Shown here: in pieces, positions 18,582-26,398 of the stretch
How the letters are laid out: each line of letters begins with the position of its first letter
Position numbering within the stretch: position 1 is the stretch's first letter
Assembly (NCBI GenBank): GCA_013362295.1
Contig: JABFWJ010000119.1
Span: 1 to 33,997, forward strand
Direction of reading: 5' to 3'
Length of the DNA stretch: 33,997 bases
DNA from: Thermoleophilia bacterium
GTDB taxonomy: Bacteria; Actinomycetota; Thermoleophilia; Gaiellales; Gaiellaceae
The notes under the pieces: model-generated
Seen by the model: the letters and a program-made list of their open reading frames with translations, nothing else
What the model was told of the DNA's origin: nothing
The model's database searches: none
Program-made: the position numbers and the translations under genes

Positions 18582-19085
18582 GTGGACCGCTCGCAGCTTC
18601 AGGCCGTGCAGGCGCCGCTCAAGGAGCGCTACGCCGAGGATCCCGGAACGGCGCTCGTGACGCTGCACGCCGCAGGGCAACTCGGCGAGGAAGAGGTTGC
18701 CTGCACCGTCGCGACCGGCCGCGCCCTCGTCGAGGCAGGACTCCATCCCGCGACCGGCGGGACCGGCCTGCTCGCCTGCTCGGGCGACATGCTCCTGCAG
18801 GCCCTTGTCGCGTGCGCCGGGGTCACGCTCCGCGCCGTGGCGACCGCGCTCGAGCTCGACGTGCGCGGCACGGTCCATGCCGAAGGCGACCTCGACTTCC
18901 GCGGCACGCTCGGTGTCGCAAAGGACGAGCACGTCCCGGTCGGTTTTCGCGCGATCCGGCTCGGCTTCGAGCTCGAGCACGCATTGACGGCGGACGAGCT
19001 TGCGAGGCTGATCCGCCTCACGGAGCGGTACTGCGTCGTCTACCAGACGCTCGCCGGCGGGGTGCCCGTGGACGTGTCCTTCTAG
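18582..19085 (+). CDS. OsmC family protein
   Basis: 'GGTGLLACSGDMLLQALVACAGVTLRAVATALELDVRGTVHAEGDLDFRGTLGV' and C-terminal 'LTERYCVVYQTLAGGVPVDV'. Confidence 0.85.
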   Translation: MDRSQLQAVQAPLKERYAEDPGTALVTLHAAGQLGEEEVACTVATGRALVEAGLHPATGGTGLLACSGDMLLQALVACAGVTLRAVATALELDVRGTVHAEGDLDFRGTLGVAKDEHVPVGFRAIRLGFELEHALTADELARLIRLTERYCVVYQTLAGGVPVDVSF

Positions 19086-19145
19086 GAACTCGTTTCAGGC
19101 GAAATCCGGGCTCGCCGGGCGGGGTGTTCCTGCCATCATCAAGAG

Positions 19146-19985
19146 ATGCCGCCGCTCGATGCGAAGCAGCGGGCGAGCCTGCCCGACAGCGCCTTCGCCT
19201 ACATCGATTCCAGCGGGAAACGCCGGCTCCCGATCAACGACGCGTCGCACGTCCGGAATGCTCTCGCCCGGTTCGGCCAGGTGCATTTCGAGGACGAGGC
19301 CGCCCGCGACGCGGCGCGGACGCGTCTCCTGCGGGCGGCGAAGAAGTACGGCGTCGTCCCGATCGGGTTCGTCAGCGCGGAGCTGCAGCCGCAGCGGAAG
19401 CTCCCGAAGGGCCAGGTGACCTTCCTCCTCACCGACATCGAGGGCTCGACGGAGCTGCTCCAGCACCTCGACGATCGCTATCCGGCGCTGCTCACCGCCG
19501 TCCGCAAGGCGATGCGCGCCGCGGTGCGCCAGGCTGGGGGGCGCGAGGTGGACGTGCGCGCGGACGACCTGTTCGCCGTCTTCGAGCAGGCCCCGGCGGC
19601 GCTCGAGGCTGCGATCGCGATCCAGCGGGCCATGCGTGCGGGCCCCTGGCCCGACGCTGTCGACGTCCGCGTGCGGATCGGCGTGCACAGCGGCCGTCCG
19701 ACGCTCACCGACACCGGCTACATCGGCCTGTCCGTGCACGCGGCGGCGCGCATCTGCTACGCGGCGCACGGCGGCCAGATCGTCCTCTCCTCCTCCGTGT
19801 ACTCGGCGGTCCAGGAGGCCCTTGCCGAGGGCGTCGCGCTCAGGAGCCTCGGCGCCTGGCGGTTCCAGGGGCTGCGCGAGCCGGAGGATCTCTACCAGGT
19901 CGAAGCGGCCGACCTGCTGGCCGAGTTTCCGCCGCTGCGCTCCGCGATCGCGGTCGAGAAGCGCCGTCGAGCCGCCCGCGGCTGA
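19146..19985 (+). CDS. Class III nucleotide cyclase with N-terminal phage-structural-like (DUF6582-like) segment
   Basis: N-term 'LPDSAFAYIDSSGKRRLPINDASHVRNALARFGQVHF'; cyclase 'VTFLLTDIEGSTELLQHL', 'EVDVRADDLFAVF', 'LSVHAAARICYAAHGGQIVLS'. Confidence 0.85.
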   Translation: MPPLDAKQRASLPDSAFAYIDSSGKRRLPINDASHVRNALARFGQVHFEDEAARDAARTRLLRAAKKYGVVPIGFVSAELQPQRKLPKGQVTFLLTDIEGSTELLQHLDDRYPALLTAVRKAMRAAVRQAGGREVDVRADDLFAVFEQAPAALEAAIAIQRAMRAGPWPDAVDVRVRIGVHSGRPTLTDTGYIGLSVHAAARICYAAHGGQIVLSSSVYSAVQEALAEGVALRSLGAWRFQGLREPEDLYQVEAADLLAEFPPLRSAIAVEKRRRAARG

Positions 19986-19995
19986 GCGTCGACCG

Positions 19996-20469
19996 TCAGA
20001 GCAGCAGCCCCATCTCGATCGTGTCCCACAGCTCGCCGCTCGTCCGGCGGTACTGCTTGACGCGCCGTCCCTCCTCGACGAAGCCGTATTTCCGGTAAAG
20101 CGCCAGCGCCGCCGCGTTGTGGGCGAAGACGCTGAGGATCACCTTGTGCAGGCCGCGTGCGCGCGCGTCCTCGATCGCCGCTTCGAGCAGCGCCGAGCCC
20201 ACCCCGCGGCCACGCCACTCGCGTGCAACCGCCATTCCGATCTCGCCGAAGCCGTGAGGGCTCGAGTCGAGATGCACCGAGCCGACGATCTCGGCGCCGG
20301 AGGCCGCGACGGTCGTCCCGTCGAGCGTCCACGAGGCAGCACGCGACTCGAGGTCGATGGGCGGCTCCGTGGCGATGCCGTCCCGTTCCTCGGCGACGGC
20401 AGCGAACAGGAGCGCGAGCGGCCTGCGGTCGACGTCGCGGGCGGGGCGAACCTCGAACGGCGAGGGCAT
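19996..20469 (-). CDS. GNAT family N-acetyltransferase
   Basis: 'IGMAVAREWRGRGVGSALLEAAIEDARARGLHKVILSVFAHNAAALALYRKYGFVEEGR' acetyl-CoA binding motif. Confidence 0.92.
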   Translation of the reverse strand: MPSPFEVRPARDVDRRPLALLFAAVAEERDGIATEPPIDLESRAASWTLDGTTVAASGAEIVGSVHLDSSPHGFGEIGMAVAREWRGRGVGSALLEAAIEDARARGLHKVILSVFAHNAAALALYRKYGFVEEGRRVKQYRRTSGELWDTIEMGLLL

Positions 20470-20523
20470 CACGCTGCAGCTTCGCGGAAGGAGCCTGTCG
20501 ACGCAGGACGAACTGGACCGCCC

Positions 20524-21588
20524 GTGCGCCGCTGCATCGCGCTCATCTCCGTCACCGGTGCGTTGGCGGCCGCCCCGGCCGTCCACGCTGCCGGAAACCC
20601 GCAGATCGCCGGCCTGCAGGTCGCTCTGCGCGCGCACGGCCTCTATCTGGCGCAGATCGACGGCATCGCGGGCCCGAAGACGGCTGCGGCGGTGCACTCG
20701 TTCCAGCGCAAGCACGGGCTGCCCTACGGCGTCGCCAACGCGCGCATGCGCGCCGCTCTCGGCCCGCTCGGCCGGCCGCTCTTCGGCACCCGGATCCTCC
20801 GCCGCGGCGACTTCGGCTGGGATGTCTCGGTGCTCCAGTTCCTGCTCACGCGCCGCGGCGTGTACTCGGGTGCGCTCGACGGGTACATGGGCCGCGAGAC
20901 GACGGTGGCGCTGCGCCGCTACCAGCGCTCGATGCATCTGCTGGCGGACGCCGTCGTGGGGCCGCGCACGCTGTCGGCGATCGTTCGGCGCGACGCGGTC
21001 CCGATCCGCACGCATCCGGTTTCCTCCACGCACACGAGGATCCATGTCGTGCGCAGCGGCGACACGCTGACTGCGCTTGCCGCGCGCTACCGCACGACGA
21101 TCGCCGCGCTCGCGTCCGTCAACCACATCGACCCGGCGCGGCCGATCGTGATCGGCCAGCGCCTGCGGCTGCCCGCGCAATCGCCCTCGCTCACGCCGCA
21201 GCGCCTCGACGTCCGCGGCATGCTCGACCAGTGGTCGGGGCGGCTCGGCGTCGACCACCACCTCGTGCGCGCGCTCGCGTGGATGGAGTCCGGCTTCCAG
21301 ACGGAGATCGTCTCGTCCGCCGGCGCGCGCGGCGTCCTGCAGACGCTCCCGACGACGCGGCGGTACGTCGAACGGGTGCTCGCCGGCCGCAGAATTCCGC
21401 AGAGCGTCGACGGCGACATCGAGGTCGGCATCCTCTATCTGCGCCATCTGCTGCAGACCTTCCGGGGGGACGAGCGTCTCGCGCTCGCCGGCTGGTACCA
21501 GGGCGAGCGCGCGGTCCGCAAGCACGGCTTGTACAAGGTGACGAAGCCGTTCGTCGCGAACGTGCTCGCATTGCGGAGCCGGATGTAA
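20524..21588 (+). CDS. Secreted protein with two peptidoglycan-binding repeats, LysM and lytic transglycosylase domain
   Basis: Signal peptide; 'GLYLAQIDGIAGPKTAAAVHSFQRKHGL', 'IHVVRSGDTLTALAARYRTTIAALASVNHI', 'HHLVRALAWMESGFQTEIVSSAGARGVLQTLP'. Confidence 0.9.
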   Translation: MRRCIALISVTGALAAAPAVHAAGNPQIAGLQVALRAHGLYLAQIDGIAGPKTAAAVHSFQRKHGLPYGVANARMRAALGPLGRPLFGTRILRRGDFGWDVSVLQFLLTRRGVYSGALDGYMGRETTVALRRYQRSMHLLADAVVGPRTLSAIVRRDAVPIRTHPVSSTHTRIHVVRSGDTLTALAARYRTTIAALASVNHIDPARPIVIGQRLRLPAQSPSLTPQRLDVRGMLDQWSGRLGVDHHLVRALAWMESGFQTEIVSSAGARGVLQTLPTTRRYVERVLAGRRIPQSVDGDIEVGILYLRHLLQTFRGDERLALAGWYQGERAVRKHGLYKVTKPFVANVLALRSRM

Positions 21589-21597
21589 CCTCGGGCC

Positions 21598-22383
21598 ATG
21601 CGGGTCGCGCTGTGCCTGGTGGTGACCGCCCTCTTCGTGGTACCGCTGGCCCTCGCCTCGCCGATCGGGCCGGACCCCATCCGCCGCCCGCACGTCGTTC
21701 TCCAGTGGGAGCAGACGCGCGCGCTGAACGCCGCTCTGCGCCGCGGCGAGCCGATCTACTGCGGCGGCGGGCATGCGAACGTCGTCGCGTTGACGTTCGA
21801 CGACGGGCCGGGACCGTTCACCGAGCAGCTCCTCGAGCTGCTCCGGCATGCGGGCGCGCATGCCACGTTCTTCGTCGTCGGGAGCCGGCTGCAGGACTGG
21901 CCCGACGCGCCGCACGCCGAGTCGCAGGTCGGTGTGATCGGGAACCACACGTGGTCGCACGCGCATCTCACGACGATGCCGACCTGGCTCGTCTGGGCCG
22001 AGCTCCTGCGGACGCAGTACGAGACGCTGCAGGTCCTGGGCTGGAAGCCGCGCCTCTTCCGTCCGCCGTACGAGCAGCACAACGCGGCGACCGACAGGGT
22101 CGTGCGCTCGCTCGGGCTCGTGCAGGTCATGTGGTCCGCGACGTCGGGCGACGACCTCCGGCACCCGACGAGGAGATCGGTCGCACGCAACGTGATCCGC
22201 GAGCTCCGCCCCGGCGCGATCGTGCTGATGCACGACATCCATCCCTGGACGATCGAAGCAATGCCGGCGATCCTCGCTGCGATCCGCGCGCGCGGACTGC
22301 GCGCGGTCTCGATCCCCGAGCTGCTGGTGCTCGACCCGCCGAGGCCGCGTCAGCAGTGCGCGTTCGCGCCCGGCCTCGACTAG
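21598..22383 (+). CDS. Polysaccharide deacetylase (NodB homology)
   Basis: 'VALTFDDGPGPFTEQLLELL', 'GNHTWSHAHL', 'RPPYEQHN', 'IVLMHDI'. Confidence 0.92.
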   Translation: MRVALCLVVTALFVVPLALASPIGPDPIRRPHVVLQWEQTRALNAALRRGEPIYCGGGHANVVALTFDDGPGPFTEQLLELLRHAGAHATFFVVGSRLQDWPDAPHAESQVGVIGNHTWSHAHLTTMPTWLVWAELLRTQYETLQVLGWKPRLFRPPYEQHNAATDRVVRSLGLVQVMWSATSGDDLRHPTRRSVARNVIRELRPGAIVLMHDIHPWTIEAMPAILAAIRARGLRAVSIPELLVLDPPRPRQQCAFAPGLD

Positions 22384-22982
22384 GACGCAGCCGCTAACTG
22401 CTCGAATGCGCGCTCGAACACCGCGCGGGGCTGCGCTCCCGGAACGAGCAGCTTGCCGTCGATCACCCAGGCGGGAATGCCGTTGACCCCCACCGACTGC
22501 GCGTGCGCGGTCGAGGCGTGCACGCGCTCGCGGTACTCGTCGGTCGCGAGTACGCGCTCGACGTCGTCCGCGGGCAGGTCGTGCAGTAGCCGCCGCAGCT
22601 CGTCCCGGTCGCCGATGTCGACTCCGTCGCGCCAGTAGGCGTCCATCGTCCGACTGTGGATCTCCTCGTGACGGCCGATGTCTCGCGCCAGCTCGGTCAG
22701 CCGGAGCGCGTCGAACGAGTTCGGAACGGTCTCGGGATTCGGGTTGTACGCGAGGCCCTCTTCTGCGAACCGCTCCTGCAGGCGCTGCTGGAAGGAGTCT
22801 CCGTAGCGAGCAGTCAGCGCGGCCCGGGGCAATCCGGCGCGTGGATACTCGGGGTGGAGATCGAACGGAAGCCACGTCACCTCGGCGTCGTACCGGCGCC
22901 GGAGCCACTCGGCCAGCGGCTGGCCGATGCGGCAGAACGGTCAGATGTAGTCCGACCAGACGAGTATCTCGTGCGCGGCCAT
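22380..22982 (-). CDS. DsbA/FrnE-like thiol-disulfide oxidoreductase; candidate selenoprotein with in-frame TGA at codon 14 (U-P-F-C)
   Basis: ATG at 22982 abuts the lysA stop; MAAHEILVWSDYI-[TGA]-PFCRIGQPLAEWLRRRYDAEVTWLPFDLHPEYPRAGLPRAALTARYG..., no other in-frame stop until TAG at 22380-22382; TGA replaces the first Cys of CPFC. Confidence 0.7.
22909..22927 (-). promoter_or_regulatory. Candidate bacterial SECIS stem-loop downstream of TGA (22943-22941)
   Basis: UCGGCCAG-CCG-CUGGCCGA, 8-bp perfect stem beginning 13 nt after UGA; opening one pair gives loop GCCGC. Confidence 0.4.
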
Positions 22983-24242
22983 CTATGTCTCCAACGCCAG
23001 CAGGTCGTCGACGGTCTCGCGGCGGCGGATCAGACGCGCCTCGCCGTCACGCACGAGCACTGCGGGCGGGCGGGGGACCGCGTTGTACGTCGACGACATC
23101 GCGAGCGTGTATGCGCCTGTCACCGGCACGGCGAGCAGGTCGCCTCGGCGCGGCTCCGGCAGGTCGACCCGCTCGATCAGGACGTCGCCGGACTCGCAGT
23201 GCTTTCCGGCGACCGAGTACGGCTCCGCAACGTCCTCGTCGGCGCGGTTCGCGAGCAGCGCCGTGTAGCGCGCGTTGTACATCGCGGGGCGCGGGTTGTC
23301 CGACATGCCGCCGTCGACCGTGACGTACGTCGTTGCGGCGCTCGCCCGCTTCACGCCGCCGACCGTGTAGAGCGTCACGCCCGCGCGCGAGACGAGTGAG
23401 CGGCCCGGCTCGAAGATCAGCTGCGGATCCGGGAGACCCTGCAGAGGCCACGTGCGCTGCAGCTCGCCGAGGAGGCCGCCGACGAACTCCTCGATCGTGA
23501 ACGACGGCTCCTCGAGCACGTGCCGCACGCCGAGCCCACCGCCGAGGTCGATCACGCGCGGTGTCCACCCGAGCTCGGCCCGCAGGCGGACCGCGAAGCT
23601 CGAGATCCAGTCGACGGTCATCAGCGAGGCGCCGAAGTGCAGGAGCTGCGATCCGACGTGGACGTGCAGCCCCTCGCATTCCGGCAGCCGCCGGATCGCC
23701 TCGACCGCGTCGTCCGGCGGGAGCCCGAACTTCGATCCGTGATGCGCGGTCTTCACCGCTTCGTGCGTGTCGGCTTCGATCCCCGGCGTGACCCGGACGA
23801 GGAACCGGGTCGCGTCGATCGCCCGCGCACGCTCGAGCTCCTCGAGCGAGTCGAGCACGATCAGTGCGCCGGAGCCCGCGGCCCGGCGGAGCAGCTCGTC
23901 CTCCTTGTTGTTGCCGTGGATCACGAGCCGCTCGCCTGGGACCCCCGCGCGGAGCGCAAACTCCAGCTCGCCGACCGTCGAGACGTCGGCGCCGAGGCCC
24001 TCCTCGGCCAGGACCTGCAGCACCGCGACGGAGGGAAATGCCTTCGTGCCGTAGGCGACGAGCGCGCCCGGGGCGGCGGTCAGGTACGCGCGCGCGTGGC
24101 CGCGGATCGTCGCCTCGTCGTAGACGACGACCGGCGTGCCGAACTCGCGCGCGAGCTCGGTCGAGCGCACACCGCCGAGCACGAGCTCGCCGTCCGCGAC
24201 GCGTGCGGTGTCGGGCAGGAGATCCGTCAACACGGCAGGCAT
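22983..24242 (-). CDS. lysA: Diaminopimelate decarboxylase
   Basis: 'GTPVVVYDEATIRGHARAYL', 'YGTKAFPSVAVLQVLAEEGLGADVSTVGELEFALRAG', 'HGNNK', 'HVHVGSQL', 'CESGDVL'; start may alternatively be ATG at 24251. Confidence 0.93.
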   Translation of the reverse strand: MPAVLTDLLPDTARVADGELVLGGVRSTELAREFGTPVVVYDEATIRGHARAYLTAAPGALVAYGTKAFPSVAVLQVLAEEGLGADVSTVGELEFALRAGVPGERLVIHGNNKEDELLRRAAGSGALIVLDSLEELERARAIDATRFLVRVTPGIEADTHEAVKTAHHGSKFGLPPDDAVEAIRRLPECEGLHVHVGSQLLHFGASLMTVDWISSFAVRLRAELGWTPRVIDLGGGLGVRHVLEEPSFTIEEFVGGLLGELQRTWPLQGLPDPQLIFEPGRSLVSRAGVTLYTVGGVKRASAATTYVTVDGGMSDNPRPAMYNARYTALLANRADEDVAEPYSVAGKHCESGDVLIERVDLPEPRRGDLLAVPVTGAYTLAMSSTYNAVPRPPAVLVRDGEARLIRRRETVDDLLALET

Positions 24243-24249
24243 TCTGCTC

Positions 24250-26268
24250 ATGCCGATGCTCGCAGCGCTCGCCGACCTCGCACATCGCCGCAGCCGCGCG
24301 ATCGCGGTTGGGGCGCTCGCGATCGCGCTCGCGGCCGCCTGGTTCGGGGCGTCGACTCCGTCGCGGCTCGAGTCGAGCGATAACGACTTCCAGGACAGCT
24401 CGTCGGAGAGCTTCCGCACGCTCGACCTGCTCTCGCGCGCGACCCACGTCCTTCCGGGCCCCTCGCTGGTCGTCGTCGCTCCGCCTCGCGAGGCGCGTGC
24501 CGCCGCGGCGCAGCTGAGGCGCGACCCGGCGGTCGCTCGTCTGCAGGCTCCCGCGGCGGTGTCGCGTGACGGTCGGCTGGTGCTCGTGGCCGCGTGGTTT
24601 CGCACGCACGGTTCGGCAGCGGCCCCGAACGTCTCGCAGCTCGCGCGCTCGCTGCCGGGAATCGTCGGCGGCGCGGCACTCGCGAACGAGCAGGTGGGCA
24701 GGCAGTCCGAACGCGACCTGGTGCGGGCCGAGCTGATCGCGTTTCCGCTCCTGCTTCTGCTTGCGCTCTGGATCTTCCGCGGCGTCGTCGCCGCGCTGCT
24801 CCCCGTCGCCGCGGGCCTACTCGCGTTGTTGCTGACGCTCGCGCTCTTGCGGCTCGTCAACGACGTCCGTCCGATCTCGGTCTTCGCGCTCAACCTCGTC
24901 ACGGGCGCCGCCATCGGGCTCGCGATCGACTACAGCCTGTTGCTCGTCACGCGGTACCGCGAGGAGCTCGCCCGCCGCGGGCCGGGGCGCGAGCCGCTGC
25001 GCGCGACGCTCGCGACCGCCGGCCGGACGGTCGCGTTCAGCGCGGGGACGGTCGCCGCGGCGTTTGCGTCGCTCCTCGTCTTCCCGCTGCCGTTCCTGCG
25101 CTCCATGGCGATCGGCGGGATCATCGTCGCGCCTCTGGCGGGGCTCGTTGCGCTCGTCCTGCTGCCGGGGCTGTTCGCCCTGCTCGGCGCGCGCGTCAAC
25201 GTGCTCGCGCCGCGCCGCTGGCAGCGCGCCGCCGAGCGCGCCGCGCGGGCGGAGCAACGCGGAGCCTGGTATCGCTTTGCGCGCTGGGTGATGGCGCGGC
25301 CTGCGCGTGTCGCGCTCGGCTCGGCGGCGCTCCTCGTCGCGCTCGGCGTGCCGTTTCTCGGCGTGCGCTTCGTCGTCGTCGATGCGAGCGTCCTCCCATC
25401 GAGCTCGAGCGCCCGCCGCGCCGACGACACGCTGCGCGAGCGGTTCGCACCCGGGCTCGATGCGCCGCTGCACCTCCTCGTGCGCGCGCGGAGCCCGGCG
25501 CCGACGATCGGTGCGATCCGGCGGCTCACCGGCGTCTCGCGGGTCGCTGCGCCCCAGCGCGTCGCTCCGGGCCTGTGGACGGTCGACGTCGTGCCGCGCA
25601 CGGGTGCGATGAGCGAGCAGACGAAGCAGCTCGTGCGGGACGCCCGCGGGCTCCCGGGTGTCGCCGCGACCGGCCGCACCGCGTGGTATCTCGACACGGC
25701 CGCGAGCCTGCGAAACAGGCTCCCGCTCGCGCTCGCGCTCCTCGCGCTCACGACGTTCGCGCTGCTGTACCTCGTCACTGGCTCGCTCGTGCTCCCGCTG
25801 AAGACGCTCGCCGTGAACGTGCTCGGCCTTTCGGCCGCGTTCGGGATGCTCGTGCTCGTCTTCCAGGACGGCCGCCTCGAGTGGCTGTTGCGCTACCGCA
25901 GCCAGGGCGCACTCGAGCTCACGCAGCCGGTGCTCCTCTTCGCGATCGCGTTCGGGCTCGCGACCGACTACGGCGTCTTCCTGCTTTCGCGGATCAAGGA
26001 AGCACACGACGCCGGTCTGCCGAACCGCGAGGCGGTCGCGCTCGGTCTCGAGCGGACGGGACGGGTGATCACGGCCGCGGCGCTCCTCTTCTGCGTCGCG
26101 GTCGGCGCATTCGCCACCTCGGGCGTCCTGATCGTGAAGGAGCTGGGGCTCGGGATAGCCTTCGCCGTGGCGATCGACGCGTCGCTCGTCCGGGCACTGC
26201 TCGTTCCCAGCCTGATGGCGCTGCTCGGCGACTGGAACTGGTGGCCGCGGAGGCAATTTCGCCGCTAA
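24250..26268 (+). CDS. MMPL family (RND-type) transporter
   Basis: 'AIGLAIDYSLLLVTRYREELARRG', 'AFGLATDYGVFLLSRIKEAHDAG' repeated MMPL motifs, about 11-12 hydrophobic segments. Confidence 0.9.
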   Translation: MPMLAALADLAHRRSRAIAVGALAIALAAAWFGASTPSRLESSDNDFQDSSSESFRTLDLLSRATHVLPGPSLVVVAPPREARAAAAQLRRDPAVARLQAPAAVSRDGRLVLVAAWFRTHGSAAAPNVSQLARSLPGIVGGAALANEQVGRQSERDLVRAELIAFPLLLLLALWIFRGVVAALLPVAAGLLALLLTLALLRLVNDVRPISVFALNLVTGAAIGLAIDYSLLLVTRYREELARRGPGREPLRATLATAGRTVAFSAGTVAAAFASLLVFPLPFLRSMAIGGIIVAPLAGLVALVLLPGLFALLGARVNVLAPRRWQRAAERAARAEQRGAWYRFARWVMARPARVALGSAALLVALGVPFLGVRFVVVDASVLPSSSSARRADDTLRERFAPGLDAPLHLLVRARSPAPTIGAIRRLTGVSRVAAPQRVAPGLWTVDVVPRTGAMSEQTKQLVRDARGLPGVAATGRTAWYLDTAASLRNRLPLALALLALTTFALLYLVTGSLVLPLKTLAVNVLGLSAAFGMLVLVFQDGRLEWLLRYRSQGALELTQPVLLFAIAFGLATDYGVFLLSRIKEAHDAGLPNREAVALGLERTGRVITAAALLFCVAVGAFATSGVLIVKELGLGIAFAVAIDASLVRALLVPSLMALLGDWNWWPRRQFRR

Positions 26269-26278
26269 GATGCGGCCG

Positions 26279-26299
26279 ATGGAGCTGCTGCTTACGTAG
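26279..26299 (+). CDS. Leucine-rich leader peptide MELLLT (alternatively MRPMELLLT from 26270)
   Basis: ATG GAG CTG CTG CTT ACG TAG located between a TAAGAT -10-like box and an intrinsic terminator upstream of leuS. Confidence 0.6.
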   Translation: MELLLT

Positions 26300-26340
26300 C
26301 GCAGGGAGCACCCGCGGCGACGCCGCGCCGATCTCCCGCG

Positions 26341-26363
26341 GCCTCTCGTTCGAGAGGCTTTTT
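26341..26363 (+). terminator. Intrinsic terminator/attenuator in leuS leader
   Basis: GCCTCTCG-TT-CGAGAGGC followed by TTTTT. Confidence 0.8.
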
Positions 26364-26398
26364 CGTCTCCGGGCCTCTTTTCACGGCAGGGAGCATTC

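Noticed and set aside
22380-22880. Truncated 166-aa start for the DsbA-like gene (GTG 22880) as the real protein
   Set aside because: It would drop the whole redox motif, while the upstream frame encodes a convincing family N-terminus apart from one TGA and is abutted to lysA.
19996-22908. 970-aa minus-strand ORF continuing through the GNAT gene
   Set aside because: Only the last about 158 aa (GNAT) look real; the rest is antisense of the LysM/transglycosylase and deacetylase genes.
22941-22943. Global reassignment of TGA as a sense codon
   Set aside because: Several well-supported genes here end in TGA (for example the livM-, phosphatase- and EamA-type genes), so TGA is a normal stop.
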